Part shown: positions 26,556 to 36,357 of the stretch, one piece after another | Numbering within the stretch: the stretch's first letter is position 1 | Layout of the letters: each line of letters starts with the position of its first letter | DNA from: Rhodopseudomonas palustris | Lineage (GTDB): Bacteria > Pseudomonadota > Alphaproteobacteria > Rhizobiales > Xanthobacteraceae | Assembly (NCBI RefSeq): GCF_003591005.1 | Contig: NZ_QYYD01000032.1 | Span: 1 to 53,271 of the forward strand | DNA: 53,271 nt | Direction: 5' to 3' | Program-made: the position numbers and the translations under genes | The notes under the pieces: generated by a model | What the model was told of the DNA's origin: nothing | What the model saw: the letters and a program-made list of their open reading frames with translations, nothing else | Databases searched by the model: none

Positions 26556-29500
26556 TTGGCGGGGCGGCAGCGCATCGACCGCGTTCGGCGCCAGTACAAT
26601 CAGTGGGTCGCTAATCAGACCCTCGAGGACTACGCGCTCCGCTTCACCGCCAAGAGCGCGCGGCGCTGGTCCGCGCTTCGCGTCGCCAACACCGCGCTTG
26701 GCGCGATTTCGTTTCTGGCGCTGGAGGCGATCGGCGGCACCATCACGCTGAACTACGGCGTCACCAACGCCGTCGCGGCCATCATGGTGGTCAGCGTGAT
26801 CATCTTCTGCTGCGGCCTGCCGATTGCCTATCATGCAGCCAGATGTGGCGTCGATATAGACTTGCTGACGCGCGGCGCCGGATTCGGCTATATCGGCTCG
26901 ACCATCACATCGCTGATCTATGCCTCTTTTACGTTCATCTTCTTCGCCATCGAGGCTGTTATCCTGGCCAAGGCGCTGGAGATGTGCTTCGGCCTGCCGC
27001 TGGCGCTCGGCTATCTGTTCAGCGCGGTGGTGATCATTCCGCTGGTGACGCACGGCATCACGCTGATCAGCCGGTTTCAGCTGTGGAGCCAGCCGTTCTG
27101 GATCCTGCTGCACATCCTTCCGTTCGCGGCGATTGCGATCAAGAGCCCGGAATCCTTCGTCGGCTGGACCAGCTTCGCTGGCGCCCACGGCAATCCAAAC
27201 GGCCACCTCGATCTCCTCCTGTTCGGCACCGCCGCCTCGGTGGTGTTCGCGCTGGTGGCGCAGATCGGCGAGCAGGTCGACTTCCTGCGCTTTCTGCCGC
27301 GCGACCGCCGCACCTCGAAAACCGCGTGGTGGGCCGCGATGATCAGCGCCGGTCCAGGCTGGATCATCCCGGGTGCGCTGAAGCTGATTGCCGGATCCTT
27401 CCTGGCGTATTTCGCGCTGAGCCACGGCGTCAATGTCGAGGACGCCGCCGAGCCGTCCCATATGTATCGCGAGGCGTTTCGCTACGTGCTGGCGCAACCG
27501 GAGCTGGCGCTGGCGCTGACCGGCGCGTTCGTGATGCTGTCGCAGATCAAGATCAACGTCACCAACGCCTATGCGGGCTCGATCGCCTGGTCGAACTTCT
27601 TCTCGCGGCTCACCCACAGCCACCCCGGCCGCGTCGTCTGGCTGGTGTTCAACGTGCTGGTGGCGCTGCTGCTGATGGAGATCGGCGTCTACAAGGCGCT
27701 GGAGCACACGCTGGCGCTGTACTCCAACGTCGCGATCGCCTGGGTCGGCGCGCTGGTCGCCGACCTCGTCATCAACCGCCCGCTCGGGTTGCGGCCGCGG
27801 CAGATGGAATTCAAGCGCGCGCATCTTTACGACATCAACCCGGTCGGCGTCGGCTCGATGGCGATCGCCACGGTGATGTCGATCACCGCGTTCTACGGCG
27901 TGTTCGGCCCGACCGCCAAGGCGCTGTCGCCGTTCGTGGCGCTGCTGGCGGCTTTCATCGCTGCGCCGGCGATCGCGCTGCTCACCCGCGGCCGCTACTA
28001 CATCGCGCGCAAGCCGAAGCGGAGCTGGCAGAACCTGCCGGCGATCAAGTGCTGCATCTGCGAGCACGCCTTCGAGCCAGAGGACATGGCGCATTGTCCG
28101 GCCTATGCGGGGCCGATCTGCTCGCTGTGCTGCTCGCTCGACGCCCGCTGCCACGATCTGTGCAAACCGCACGCGCGGTTCGACGCGCAATTCACCGACG
28201 CGCTCGGCAAGGTGCTGCCGCAGCGCGTCCAGGCGCTGGTGAATTCGCAGGCCGGGCACTATCTGCTGGTCTTCACCGTGTCGGTCGGGCTGGTCGGCAT
28301 CGCCTTGCTGATGATCTATCTGCAGGCCGCGCCGGCGACCCAGGCGCAGCATATTCTGCTGTCCGAAATTTTGTGGAAGCTGTTCTCGGCGCTCGTCATC
28401 ATCGTCGGCGTGGTGACCTGGCTGTTCGTGCTGGCGCGGCAAAGCCGGCAGGCCGCCGAGGCCGAGACGCGGCGGCAGACCGCGCTGCTGATGCAGGAGA
28501 TCGACGCGCATCGCCAGACCGACGCCGAGTTGCAGCGCGCCAAGGAAGTCGCCGAATCCGCCAACCTGGCCAAGAGCCGCTACGTCGTCGGCCTCAGCCA
28601 CGAGCTGCGCTCGCCGCTCAACGCCATCAGCGGCTATGCCCAGCTGCTCGAACAGGACAGCACGCTGCCGCCGCGGCCGCGCGACCAGATCCGGCTGATG
28701 CGGCGCAGCGCCGATCATTTGTCGGGGCTGATCGACGGCCTGCTGGATATTTCCAAGATCGAGGCCGGCCGGCTGTATCTGTCGCGCGACGAGGTGCGGT
28801 TCGGCGAATTCCTCGATCAGCTGGTCGGCATGTTCCGGCTGCAGGCCGCCGCCAAGGACGTCGAGTTCGTCTTCAAGCGCCCGCAATATCTGCCGCCGGT
28901 CGTCTACGCGGACGAGAAGCGGCTGCGCCAGGTGCTGATCAACCTGCTGTCCAACGCCATCAAGTTCACGCAAACTGGCAGCGTACAGTTCATCGTGCAC
29001 TATCGGAACCCGGTGGCAGAGCTCGAAGTACGCGACACCGGCCCCGGGATTCATGCTGACGATCTCGAGCGGATCTTCGCGCCGTTCGAACGCGGCGCCC
29101 TCGGCGTGTCGCAGCCGCACACCGGGACGGGCCTCGGCCTGACCATCAGCAAGCTGCTCGCCGGCGTGATGGGCGGCGATCTCAGCGTCACCAGCACGCT
29201 CGGCCAGGGCTCGACCTTCCGGGTCAAGCTGCTGCTGTCGGAAGTCACCAACCCCACCCGCACCCGCGCGATCCGGGCACCGATCCTCGGTTATCACGGC
29301 CCACGCAAGACCATCCTGATCACCGACGACGACCCGGCGCAGCGCAATCTGCTGCAGGAGCTGCTCGCGCCCCTCGGCTTCATCGTACTCAGCGCGCCGG
29401 ACGGCTTCACTTGCGTCAGCCTCGCCGAGCATTGCCAGCCCGATCTGTTTCTGCTCGATATTTCGATGGCCGGAATGGACGGCTGGACCGTGGCCGAGAC

Positions 29501-29913
29501 GCTGCGAACCAATGGACACCACCACGCCCGCATCCTGATGGTGTCGGCGAGCGCCATCGAAGCCCACGGCGCGCCGCTGGCGCAGCCGTTTCACGACGGG
29601 TATCTGATGAAGCCGGTCGACATTCCGCGGCTGCTCGAGCAGATCGGTCAGTTGCTCAAGCTCGACTGGATCTACAAGGGCGACGTGCCTGAGACGCGGG
29701 AAGCGCAAGGCGAGGTTCTGACGCCTCCGATGCAACACGTCGAGGAATTGATCGAGCTCGGCAAGATCGGATACATCCGCGGCATCGAGTCAAAGCTCGA
29801 TCAGATCGACACCGACTATCCGGAGTCGGCGTTGTTTGTTTCGCAGATCCGCATGCTGGTCGAGCAGTTCGACCTCGACCAGTACATGAAGACCTTGAAC
29901 ACGCTGTATCGTC

Positions 29914-29924
<11 letters not shown>
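26556..29924 (+). CDS. Hybrid sensor histidine kinase with a nucleobase-permease-like (NCS1) sensor domain
   Basis: This protein has about 1122 residues. Residues ~20-470 resemble an NCS1 purine/cytosine permease with about 12 spans (for example GVDIDLLTRGAGFGYIGS and FLRFLPRDRRTSKTAWW). A segment with nine cysteines in 38 residues (C499-C536) follows, then a further membrane-associated region, a HisKA/HATPase kinase (H682 in GLSHELRSPLNA; N-box NLLSNAIKF; G-boxes DTGPGIH and GTGLGL), a receiver (Asp 968 in LLDISMAGMDG) and a helical tail. The chosen TTG start has AGAGGGAG seven bases upstream; the longer frame would overlap urtA. It is divergent from the urt/fmd operon and overlaps a response regulator gene by 11 bp, so it likely senses urea, amides or a nucleobase and controls that operon. 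Confidence 0.88.
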
Positions 29925-30843
<919 letters not shown>

Positions 30844-30953
30844 GATACGGCACTGTGCGTTTGAGATTCGGACACAGCCGCAAACCTCGGCGTCATCCTG
30901 AGAGCCTGGCTCGAAAATGCGGCCTATAGAATTAGGCACTTTGCTATCCGCGC

Positions 30954-31041
30954 GTCATGCCCGGCCTTGTGCCGGGCATCCACGCCTTGCTGAAAGAAAT
31001 GCAGCAAAGGCGTGGATGGCCGGGACAAGCCCGGCCATGAC
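30954..31041. repeat. Dispersed intergenic repeat family C (GTCATGCCCGGCC)
   Basis: Arms GTCATGCCCGGCCTTGTGCC and GGGACAAGCCCGGCCATGAC, with an inner CACGCCTTGCTG / CAGCAAAGGCGTG pair, form a long hairpin between the convergent response regulator and stress operon. It occupies most of the 30844-31146 gap. Confidence 0.85.
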
Positions 31042-31103
31042 GGCGGAGAGGCTGGAAGATCTTGCCAAATCCGATCAGCGCATATCAGCCGGTAGCAACG
31101 AAA

Positions 31104-31127
31104 ATGGCCGGGACGAGCCCCGGCCAT
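31104..31127 (-). terminator. Hairpin downstream of the membrane-stress operon
   Basis: The stem ATGGCCGGG / CCCGGCCAT lies 20-43 bp after the stop of the 51-residue gene. No U tract follows, so it may be a degenerate family C repeat serving as an mRNA 3' hairpin rather than a true terminator. Confidence 0.35.
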
Positions 31128-31146
31128 CAGAACTAATTCGATCTGC

Positions 31147-31302
31147 CTAATGCGTATTGCTGTCCTGCCAGCGCTCCAAATCAGGCTTGGAGGGAGCATC
31201 CTCGGTCGTCTGCGAGCTCTGGTCGGGCTTCTTCCAGGGCTCGCGCGTGCCGCTTTTCATCGCGTCGCCGGGACGATCGTCGGGCTTCTTGTCGTCGTCC
31301 AT
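31147..31302 (-). CDS. 51-residue hydrophilic protein, last gene of the membrane-stress operon
   Basis: A short frame reading MDDDKKPDDRPGDAMKSG onward and ending ERWQDSNTH lies 2 bp after the upstream gene and has GGAG six bases before its ATG. It is rich in Asp, Lys, Pro, Ser and Gln with no membrane segment, so it is probably disordered. No function can be assigned. Tight spacing, ribosome site and codon use support it as a real gene. Confidence 0.7.
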   Translation of the reverse strand: MDDDKKPDDRPGDAMKSGTREPWKKPDQSSQTTEDAPSKPDLERWQDSNTH

Positions 31303-31304
31303 GC

Positions 31305-32021
31305 TTACTCCAATCTGAGGTTTTCCTCGGCGGCGGACGCTACGCGCTTGGCTTTGTCGCCAACCTCGCCGACCGCCTTCATCACGCCTTCCGGCGTCAA
31401 GCCTTGACGGCGCGCTTCTTCGGTCGCGGCGCTGACGGCATCGCGCGCCGCGGCGCTGACACGTTCATTGGCGTGGCTGACGAACTCACGCGCCTGGCTC
31501 TTGAAATCATCGCTGGTTTCGCCGAACAAATCGGCCTCCACCGTGGTCGCAGGCAGTGAGGCGGCAATGCCGGCGCCGATGGCGAGGCCGAGTGCGCCGA
31601 GCAGCAGCGGCTGCTCTTCGAACAGCTCGCTGACTTGGGCCCGCGCAACGCCGAACAGCTCGGTGCTGCGCTCCGGGATTTCGCGGCCAACACCGCTGAC
31701 GCGGTCCAGGGCGGCGGTGCCGGTTTCACGCACCGCGCTGACCATGCCGGAAGCTCTCGCGCTGACGTCACCCAGGCTATCGCTGAGCCGGTCCTGCACG
31801 TCGTGCATTCGCGCACGACCAGTATCGACCAGATTCGACGCGACGTCCGGGACGCGGTCGAGTCCGGCGCTCTGCGCCAGCCGCGAGATGCGCTCGCCGG
31901 GCCTGCCGCCGGTGAACAGCCACAACACGCCCATGCCGATCAACGCGGTCGACACCGGGTTGCGACGCATCGCGTCGCCAAGTTCGTGAATGAAAGGCAT
32001 CGCCTTGCTCTCGTTACTCAC
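31305..32021 (-). CDS. Membrane-associated protein with amphipathic helices, unknown function
   Basis: This 238-residue protein has one membrane span near the N-terminus (TALIGMGVLWLFTGG, about 25-40), a second Gly/Ala-rich span near the middle (LLLGALGLAIGAGIAASLP) and long Ala/Glu/Arg amphipathic helices elsewhere. The pattern resembles ElaB/YqjD-like and DUF3618-linked membrane proteins. Its start overlaps the holin-like gene stop by four bases. It likely sits in the inner membrane and shares the operon's stress role; no catalytic motif is visible. Confidence 0.78.
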   Translation of the reverse strand: MSNESKAMPFIHELGDAMRRNPVSTALIGMGVLWLFTGGRPGERISRLAQSAGLDRVPDVASNLVDTGRARMHDVQDRLSDSLGDVSARASGMVSAVRETGTAALDRVSGVGREIPERSTELFGVARAQVSELFEEQPLLLGALGLAIGAGIAASLPATTVEADLFGETSDDFKSQAREFVSHANERVSAAARDAVSAATEEARRQGLTPEGVMKAVGEVGDKAKRVASAAEENLRLE

Positions 32022-32422
32022 TTCACCATCTCCTTGGCGGCGATCTTGTCGCGCTGCAGCTGATCAATCGTCATGTTCGGCTTGAGAGTCTCGGGCGACA
32101 GTCGGCTGACGCCGATCCACATCAGCACGCCCGCAACGATCACGGTGCCGCCGCCGGTGATCAGATAGGCCAGCGACGACGCCATGCCGTTTTCGACCAG
32201 CAGAGCCGCAAGCGCGAGCAGCAGAACCACTAAGCCGGGGATCAGGATCACTGCCCCCGCGCCCATCATGGCAGCGGCGCGTCCGATCTGACTGACTTTG
32301 TCGGACATTTCGGCCCGCGCCAGATCGAACTCGTTGCTGATCAGCTTCGAGAACTGGTTGAACGCATCGCCGACCAATTCAGGGATCGACCGATGGCCGG
32401 GTCCCGGAGACGTCGCCGTCAT
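32018..32422 (-). CDS. Holin-X/YqjE-like small membrane protein
   Basis: This 134-residue protein has an amphipathic N-terminus (LVGDAFNQFSKLISNEFDLARAEM) then two hydrophobic spans (about 48-78 and 85-105), as in the Holin-X / YqjE (phage-holin superfamily III) group. Despite the name it is a chromosomal membrane protein, not evidence of a prophage. It lies 2 bp after the previous gene of the operon and overlaps the next by four bases. Confidence 0.85.
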   Translation of the reverse strand: MTATSPGPGHRSIPELVGDAFNQFSKLISNEFDLARAEMSDKVSQIGRAAAMMGAGAVILIPGLVVLLLALAALLVENGMASSLAYLITGGGTVIVAGVLMWIGVSRLSPETLKPNMTIDQLQRDKIAAKEMVK

Positions 32423-32424
32423 CC

Positions 32425-33033
32425 TCAGCTCCGTTCGTCGTTATTGAACCGCGGCGCCGCTGCGGTTTGCTGACGCGCGCCGCCCGAGCTCTTCAGAAAG
32501 CGGACCGCGCCGAATCCGGCCAGCACGGCGATGCCGAGAAACGCGGTCGGTTGCCGCCGAGCGAAATCCTGCACGCCGCGCACCAGCGTCGAGATATCGC
32601 CCTGCTGGACGGTGTCGGAGATCTCCTCGACCTTGGATGCCGCCTTGCGCAGATACACGCCGGCGATCGGCAGGTCGTTGTCGAACTCGCGCGACGCCCG
32701 GCGGATCGCCTCGGCGACCCCGCCGATGTAATCGGCGCCGGCCGCACGCTGCTCGTCGGCGCGGCTCTTCAGCGCTTCAGTCGCTTCGGAGGCGAACTCA
32801 CGCGCCGCGCCGGCCAGACCCTCGGCTTGGGCTCGCGCTGCGCCGACCGACTCCTCGGCCAGCCCGACAACACGCTCCTTCAGATCACGCCCCTTTTCGG
32901 AAGCCTGATCCACCGCCTCGTTGACGGTGGCCTCGGCGTCCTTCTTGACTGCCTTCAGCGGTTGCGTGGCCCGCACACCGGCGCCGTTGCCGGGCTTGTC
33001 GTTCTGTCCCATCTTCTCGAATTGCTCAGCCAT
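32425..33033 (-). CDS. Amphipathic-helix membrane-anchored protein, unknown function
   Basis: This 202-residue protein consists mainly of Ala/Glu/Lys helices (about 25-110), an ADYIGGVAEAIRRASREFDNDLP segment, and a single C-terminal membrane span (PTAFLGIAVLAGFGAVRFL). It resembles late-embryogenesis/apolipoprotein-like helical proteins that coat membranes. The ATG at 33033 has GGAG upstream; the longer frame from 33144 overlaps the preceding gene. It belongs to the five-gene stress operon. Confidence 0.78.
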   Translation of the reverse strand: MAEQFEKMGQNDKPGNGAGVRATQPLKAVKKDAEATVNEAVDQASEKGRDLKERVVGLAEESVGAARAQAEGLAGAAREFASEATEALKSRADEQRAAGADYIGGVAEAIRRASREFDNDLPIAGVYLRKAASKVEEISDTVQQGDISTLVRGVQDFARRQPTAFLGIAVLAGFGAVRFLKSSGGARQQTAAAPRFNNDERS

Positions 33034-33052
33034 CCCTGATCTCCGTCCTATC

Positions 33053-34276
33053 TCAATGTTTGTTCTGCGAAGGCGACTCGAAGGTCGAAACCGCGGCGTC
33101 GGCGACCTTGCGGGCGCGTTCGCCGATATCCCGGACCTGATCACCTAACTTGTCCGGAGTAAGCCCCTCCTGTTCGGCGGCACCGACCGCGCTTTGATAG
33201 ACGTCGCGGCCCTTCTGCTTCACCGTCTCGAGGCCCTGATTGATCGTGTCCTCGGCCTGCTCGCGCAACTTGCGACCGGCTGCGCCGAACACCTGCTTCT
33301 CGGCGCGCAGCCGCGGGATCGCGCTGGCGATCAGGCCGCCGACCACGAGGCCGATCCCGGCCACCAGCAACGGGTTGTTGCTGACCGTCTGGGTAACGTT
33401 GCGGCTGGCACGCTGGCCGAAATCGGTCGCCTGATCGCGTACCCGCGCTGCCGCCTGCAGGCTGGCATCGGCGGTGTCGCTGACTTTGTGACGCAGCCGC
33501 GCCGCAGCTTCAGCGGCGGTTTCGCCGACGGACGCCGCCTTGTCGCGGACCGAAGCCGCCGTCTCCCGGATCGCGCCCGTCACCGCATCGGCGAGGCCGG
33601 CACCCTGGTTGGCGGCGTGATCGACTTCGCCCGCAAACGCCTCACCCGCCGCGGCAGCAGTGCGGCCGAGCTGGTCGGTTTGCGACGAGACCGAGCGGCT
33701 GAGGTCTTCACCCTTGTGGCGCAACTCCGCGGCGGTGGAAGCGGCGGCGCGGCGGAATTCGTCGGCCTTGGTGCTGGCTGCATCGCCGGCCGCCTGAATG
33801 GCGCCGGACGCGTAGTCTCGCGCCGCGACGGCGGAGTCGGCCATATCGGCACTGAAGGTGCGGGCACGGCGCTCGACCTCGCCGGCCAGATCGGCGGCTG
33901 CCGCCGAGGCACGCTGGGTCAGCTGCTGACCGGATTTCGAGCCGGCCAGATACAGACCGGCGCCGACCATCAACACCGGGGTAGGAATAGCGCGGACGAT
34001 CTTCCACAGCGGGTAAGCCAGCGTGGCGCCCACCGCGACCGCCTGCACCGGATTGTGCCGAATAGTGTCGTTGACCTTATCGGCCAGCTCCTCGCCGCGG
34101 GTCTTGATGTAGCTGGTGACGTCGTCCTTGATCGCCTGCGGCGAGTAGCGCTCGCGCAGGTCGCTGGCGGTGTCTGCCACGGTCGCCTTCAGCTCGCCGA
34201 CGGTCTGCGTCAAACCGGCTCGGGCGCTTTCCGTTTCGCGTCGGATCTCGTCCAAAGTTCGAGCATCGTGCGCCAT
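33053..34276 (-). CDS. DUF3618-domain membrane protein
   Basis: This 407-residue protein starts with a DUF3618-type segment (LDEIRRETESARAGLTQTVGELK, residues 6-60), followed by a membrane span (PVLMVGAGLYLAG), a very long Ala/Arg/Glu/Asp amphipathic helical region of apolipoprotein-like repeats (about 115-300) and a second span (NPLLVAGIGLVVGGLIASAIP). The C-terminal tail contains EQEGLTPDKLGDQV, echoed in the 238-residue protein (ARRQGLTPEGVMKAV). It is the first gene of the operon, with GGAGG before the ATG and an EcfG-like promoter just upstream. It may stabilise the envelope under stress. Confidence 0.85.
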   Translation of the reverse strand: MAHDARTLDEIRRETESARAGLTQTVGELKATVADTASDLRERYSPQAIKDDVTSYIKTRGEELADKVNDTIRHNPVQAVAVGATLAYPLWKIVRAIPTPVLMVGAGLYLAGSKSGQQLTQRASAAAADLAGEVERRARTFSADMADSAVAARDYASGAIQAAGDAASTKADEFRRAAASTAAELRHKGEDLSRSVSSQTDQLGRTAAAAGEAFAGEVDHAANQGAGLADAVTGAIRETAASVRDKAASVGETAAEAAARLRHKVSDTADASLQAAARVRDQATDFGQRASRNVTQTVSNNPLLVAGIGLVVGGLIASAIPRLRAEKQVFGAAGRKLREQAEDTINQGLETVKQKGRDVYQSAVGAAEQEGLTPDKLGDQVRDIGERARKVADAAVSTFESPSQNKH

Positions 34277-34303
34277 TGGTTCCTCCAGAAGTTGTGAGCG
34301 TCC

Positions 34304-34328
34304 AACTCGGTCAAGCTGACGATGTTCC
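34304..34328 (-). promoter_or_regulatory. EcfG-type (general stress sigma factor) promoter candidate
   Basis: On the minus strand GGAAC (34328-34324), a 16-base spacer and AGTT (34307-34304) fit the alphaproteobacterial EcfG consensus GGAAC-N16/17-CGTT with one mismatch. Transcription would start near 34297, about 20 bases before the DUF3618 gene ATG. The rest of the 346-bp divergent gap (34277-34622) shows nothing further. Confidence 0.55.
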
Positions 34329-34622
34329 TCATCCGAAGGACATTCAACAGCAGCCGTCCGACACATGGGCGTCGGCGCGGGCGATCGGAAGACGCGCGGC
34401 TGAGCCCGCGACGAAAATTGCGCCGCTGGCCGGCTGCCACGGCGGACGGGGCCGTCTATGCGGTAATCTGATCAGGATTGGAGTGAGCGCGTCGGACCAA
34501 CCAACTTTCAGGTGTCCCCTAACAGCCAAATTTCGCTACAAGGCGACGAGCGCCGCCAACGCATGGCGCGCATAGAAGGAAGCCGGCCAGCCACTGGACC
34601 GACGCTCCAAAGGGGGAAAAGC

Positions 34623-36131
34623 ATGGCGCTCCACGACTTCACCCTGGGCGATGTCTATCGCCGCAACGCAGCGCTATATCCGAACCGCACGGCCTTCGTA
34701 TTCGACGGTGGCGTCCGCCTCACCCACCGCGGCTATCTGCAGCGGATCGAGCGGCTGGCGGCGGGGCTTCGGCGCGATGGCGTCGAGCGGGGCGACCGCG
34801 TTGCAATCCTGTCGCAGAATTGTCCGGAGATGGTGGAGCTGATCGGCGCCGCCGGGCTGATCGGCGCCATTCTGCTGCCGGTGAACTATCGGCTCGGCTC
34901 CGAGGAGATCGCCTTCGTGCTGAGCGACGGCGCGCCGGCGATGCTGATCGCCGGCAGCGACTATCGCGATCTCGTGGCCGGGCTGCAGCCGTCGCTGCCA
35001 AGCGTTCGGCGCGTCTACGCGATCGGCGCCGATCCGGCTCCGTTTGCAGCATTCGCGGAGTTGTCAGCCGACGAGGCTTTCATGCCGTCCGAGGTCGCGG
35101 CCGCCGACGGCTTCGTCATCATCCACACCGCTGCGGTCGGCGGACGGCCGCGTGGCGCCTTGATCTCACAGGGCAATCTGCTGATCGCGCAAAGTTCGCT
35201 GGTCGAGGCGTGGCGCCTGACGGAGCGCGACGTCAACCTCGGCATGCTGCCGCTGTTTCACGTCACCGGCCTTGGCCTGATGCTGACGCTGCAGCAGGCC
35301 GGCGGCGCCAGCGTGATTTCCGCCAAGTTCGATCCGGCGCAGGCGGCGCGCGACATCGCCGCCGAACGGGTGACAGTGCTGGCGGAGTTCGCCCCGATGC
35401 TCGGCAACATCCTCGATCAGGCGACGCCGGAGCAGCTGACCAGTCTGCGCGCCGTCACCGGGCTGGACACGCCGGCGACGATCGAGCGGTTCGAGCAGCT
35501 TTGCCCGCAGGCGACATTCTGGGCGACGTTCGGCCAGTCCGAAACGTCGGGGCTGTCGACCTTCGCGCCGTATCGCGACCGGCCCGGCTCGGCGGGAAGA
35601 CCGTTATTTTGGCGGACCGTGGCGCTGGTTGACGCCGACGACAAGCCGCTGCCTCCCGGCCAAGTCGGCGAAATCGTGCTGCGCGGGCCGACCGTGTTCA
35701 AGGGTTATTGGAATAACGAGGCCGCCACCGCCCACGCCTCTCGGGGCGGCTGGCACCACACCGGCGACATGGGCCGGTTCGACGAAGATGGCTACCTGTT
35801 CTATGCCGGCCGCGCGCCGGAAAAAGAGCTGATCAAGACCGGCGGCGAGAACGTCTATCCGGCCGAGGTCGAAGGCGCACTGAAGCAGCATCCGGCGATC
35901 GCCGAGGCGGTGGTGATCGGCGTACCCGATCCGCAATGGAGCGAGGCGATCAAGGCGGTGTGCGTGCTGAAGGCCGGACAGAGCGTCGAGGCCGAGGCGC
36001 TCGCCGACTTCGTCGCCGGCCTGATCGCGCGCTACAAGAAGCCGAAGCATTTGGTGTTCGTGGAAAAGCTGCCGACCACCGCGACGGGGACGATCGACCG
36101 CGCCGCGGTGAAGGTGACGCACGGCGGCTGA
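34623..36131 (+). CDS. AMP-dependent synthetase/ligase-like protein with degenerate catalytic motifs
   Basis: This 502-residue ANL-superfamily protein would form acyl-CoA from a carboxylic acid, ATP and CoA. The A5 (ATFGQSETSG), A7 (GWHHTGDMGRF) and A8 (YAGRAPEKELIKTGGENVYP) motifs are intact. The ATP-binding P-loop, usually TSGTTGxPKG, is TAAVGGRPRG (169-178), and the C-terminal A10 motif PTTATGTIDR has Thr at 490 where the catalytic Lys (GK) should be. Activity may be weak or altered. The ATG at 34623 follows AAGGGGG; an earlier in-frame start is less likely. It stands alone between the divergent stress operon and a convergent SDR. Confidence 0.85.
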   Translation: MALHDFTLGDVYRRNAALYPNRTAFVFDGGVRLTHRGYLQRIERLAAGLRRDGVERGDRVAILSQNCPEMVELIGAAGLIGAILLPVNYRLGSEEIAFVLSDGAPAMLIAGSDYRDLVAGLQPSLPSVRRVYAIGADPAPFAAFAELSADEAFMPSEVAAADGFVIIHTAAVGGRPRGALISQGNLLIAQSSLVEAWRLTERDVNLGMLPLFHVTGLGLMLTLQQAGGASVISAKFDPAQAARDIAAERVTVLAEFAPMLGNILDQATPEQLTSLRAVTGLDTPATIERFEQLCPQATFWATFGQSETSGLSTFAPYRDRPGSAGRPLFWRTVALVDADDKPLPPGQVGEIVLRGPTVFKGYWNNEAATAHASRGGWHHTGDMGRFDEDGYLFYAGRAPEKELIKTGGENVYPAEVEGALKQHPAIAEAVVIGVPDPQWSEAIKAVCVLKAGQSVEAEALADFVAGLIARYKKPKHLVFVEKLPTTATGTIDRAAVKVTHGG

Positions 36132-36235
36132 CGAAACGCGACGGGCGGAAGGATATTCGAAAGGCGACTTGATAAGCGGAGCTTTATGAGCAGCAACGTA
36201 ATTTAAGCGCAGCGATTTGACCGCCCCCTCCGCGA

Positions 36236-36348
36236 GTCATTCCGGGGCGCCCGCTCTTGCGGGCGAACCCGGAATCTCGGCGGCTGCTTCTTTTCCATCA
36301 CATCGGGATTCCGGGTTCGCGCAGCTTCGCCGCGCGCCCCGGAATGAC
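36236..36348. repeat. Dispersed intergenic repeat family A
   Basis: A full copy with outer arms GTCATTCCGGGGCGC and GCGCCCCGGAATGAC and inner GAACCCGGAATC / GATTCCGGGTTC. It lies between the convergent synthetase-like and SDR genes, where it may form a bidirectional 3' hairpin. Confidence 0.88.
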
Positions 36349-36357
36349 GGCTCGGCG

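Noticed and set aside
25929-29738. 1269-codon minus-strand frame antisense to the hybrid kinase
   Set aside because: It is a GC-skewed shadow: low-complexity His/Arg/Gln/Ala-rich with no domain, running opposite a well-supported kinase and across the urtA start.
32018-32422. Prophage holin
   Set aside because: The protein matches chromosomal Holin-X/YqjE membrane proteins, and no phage genes surround it.
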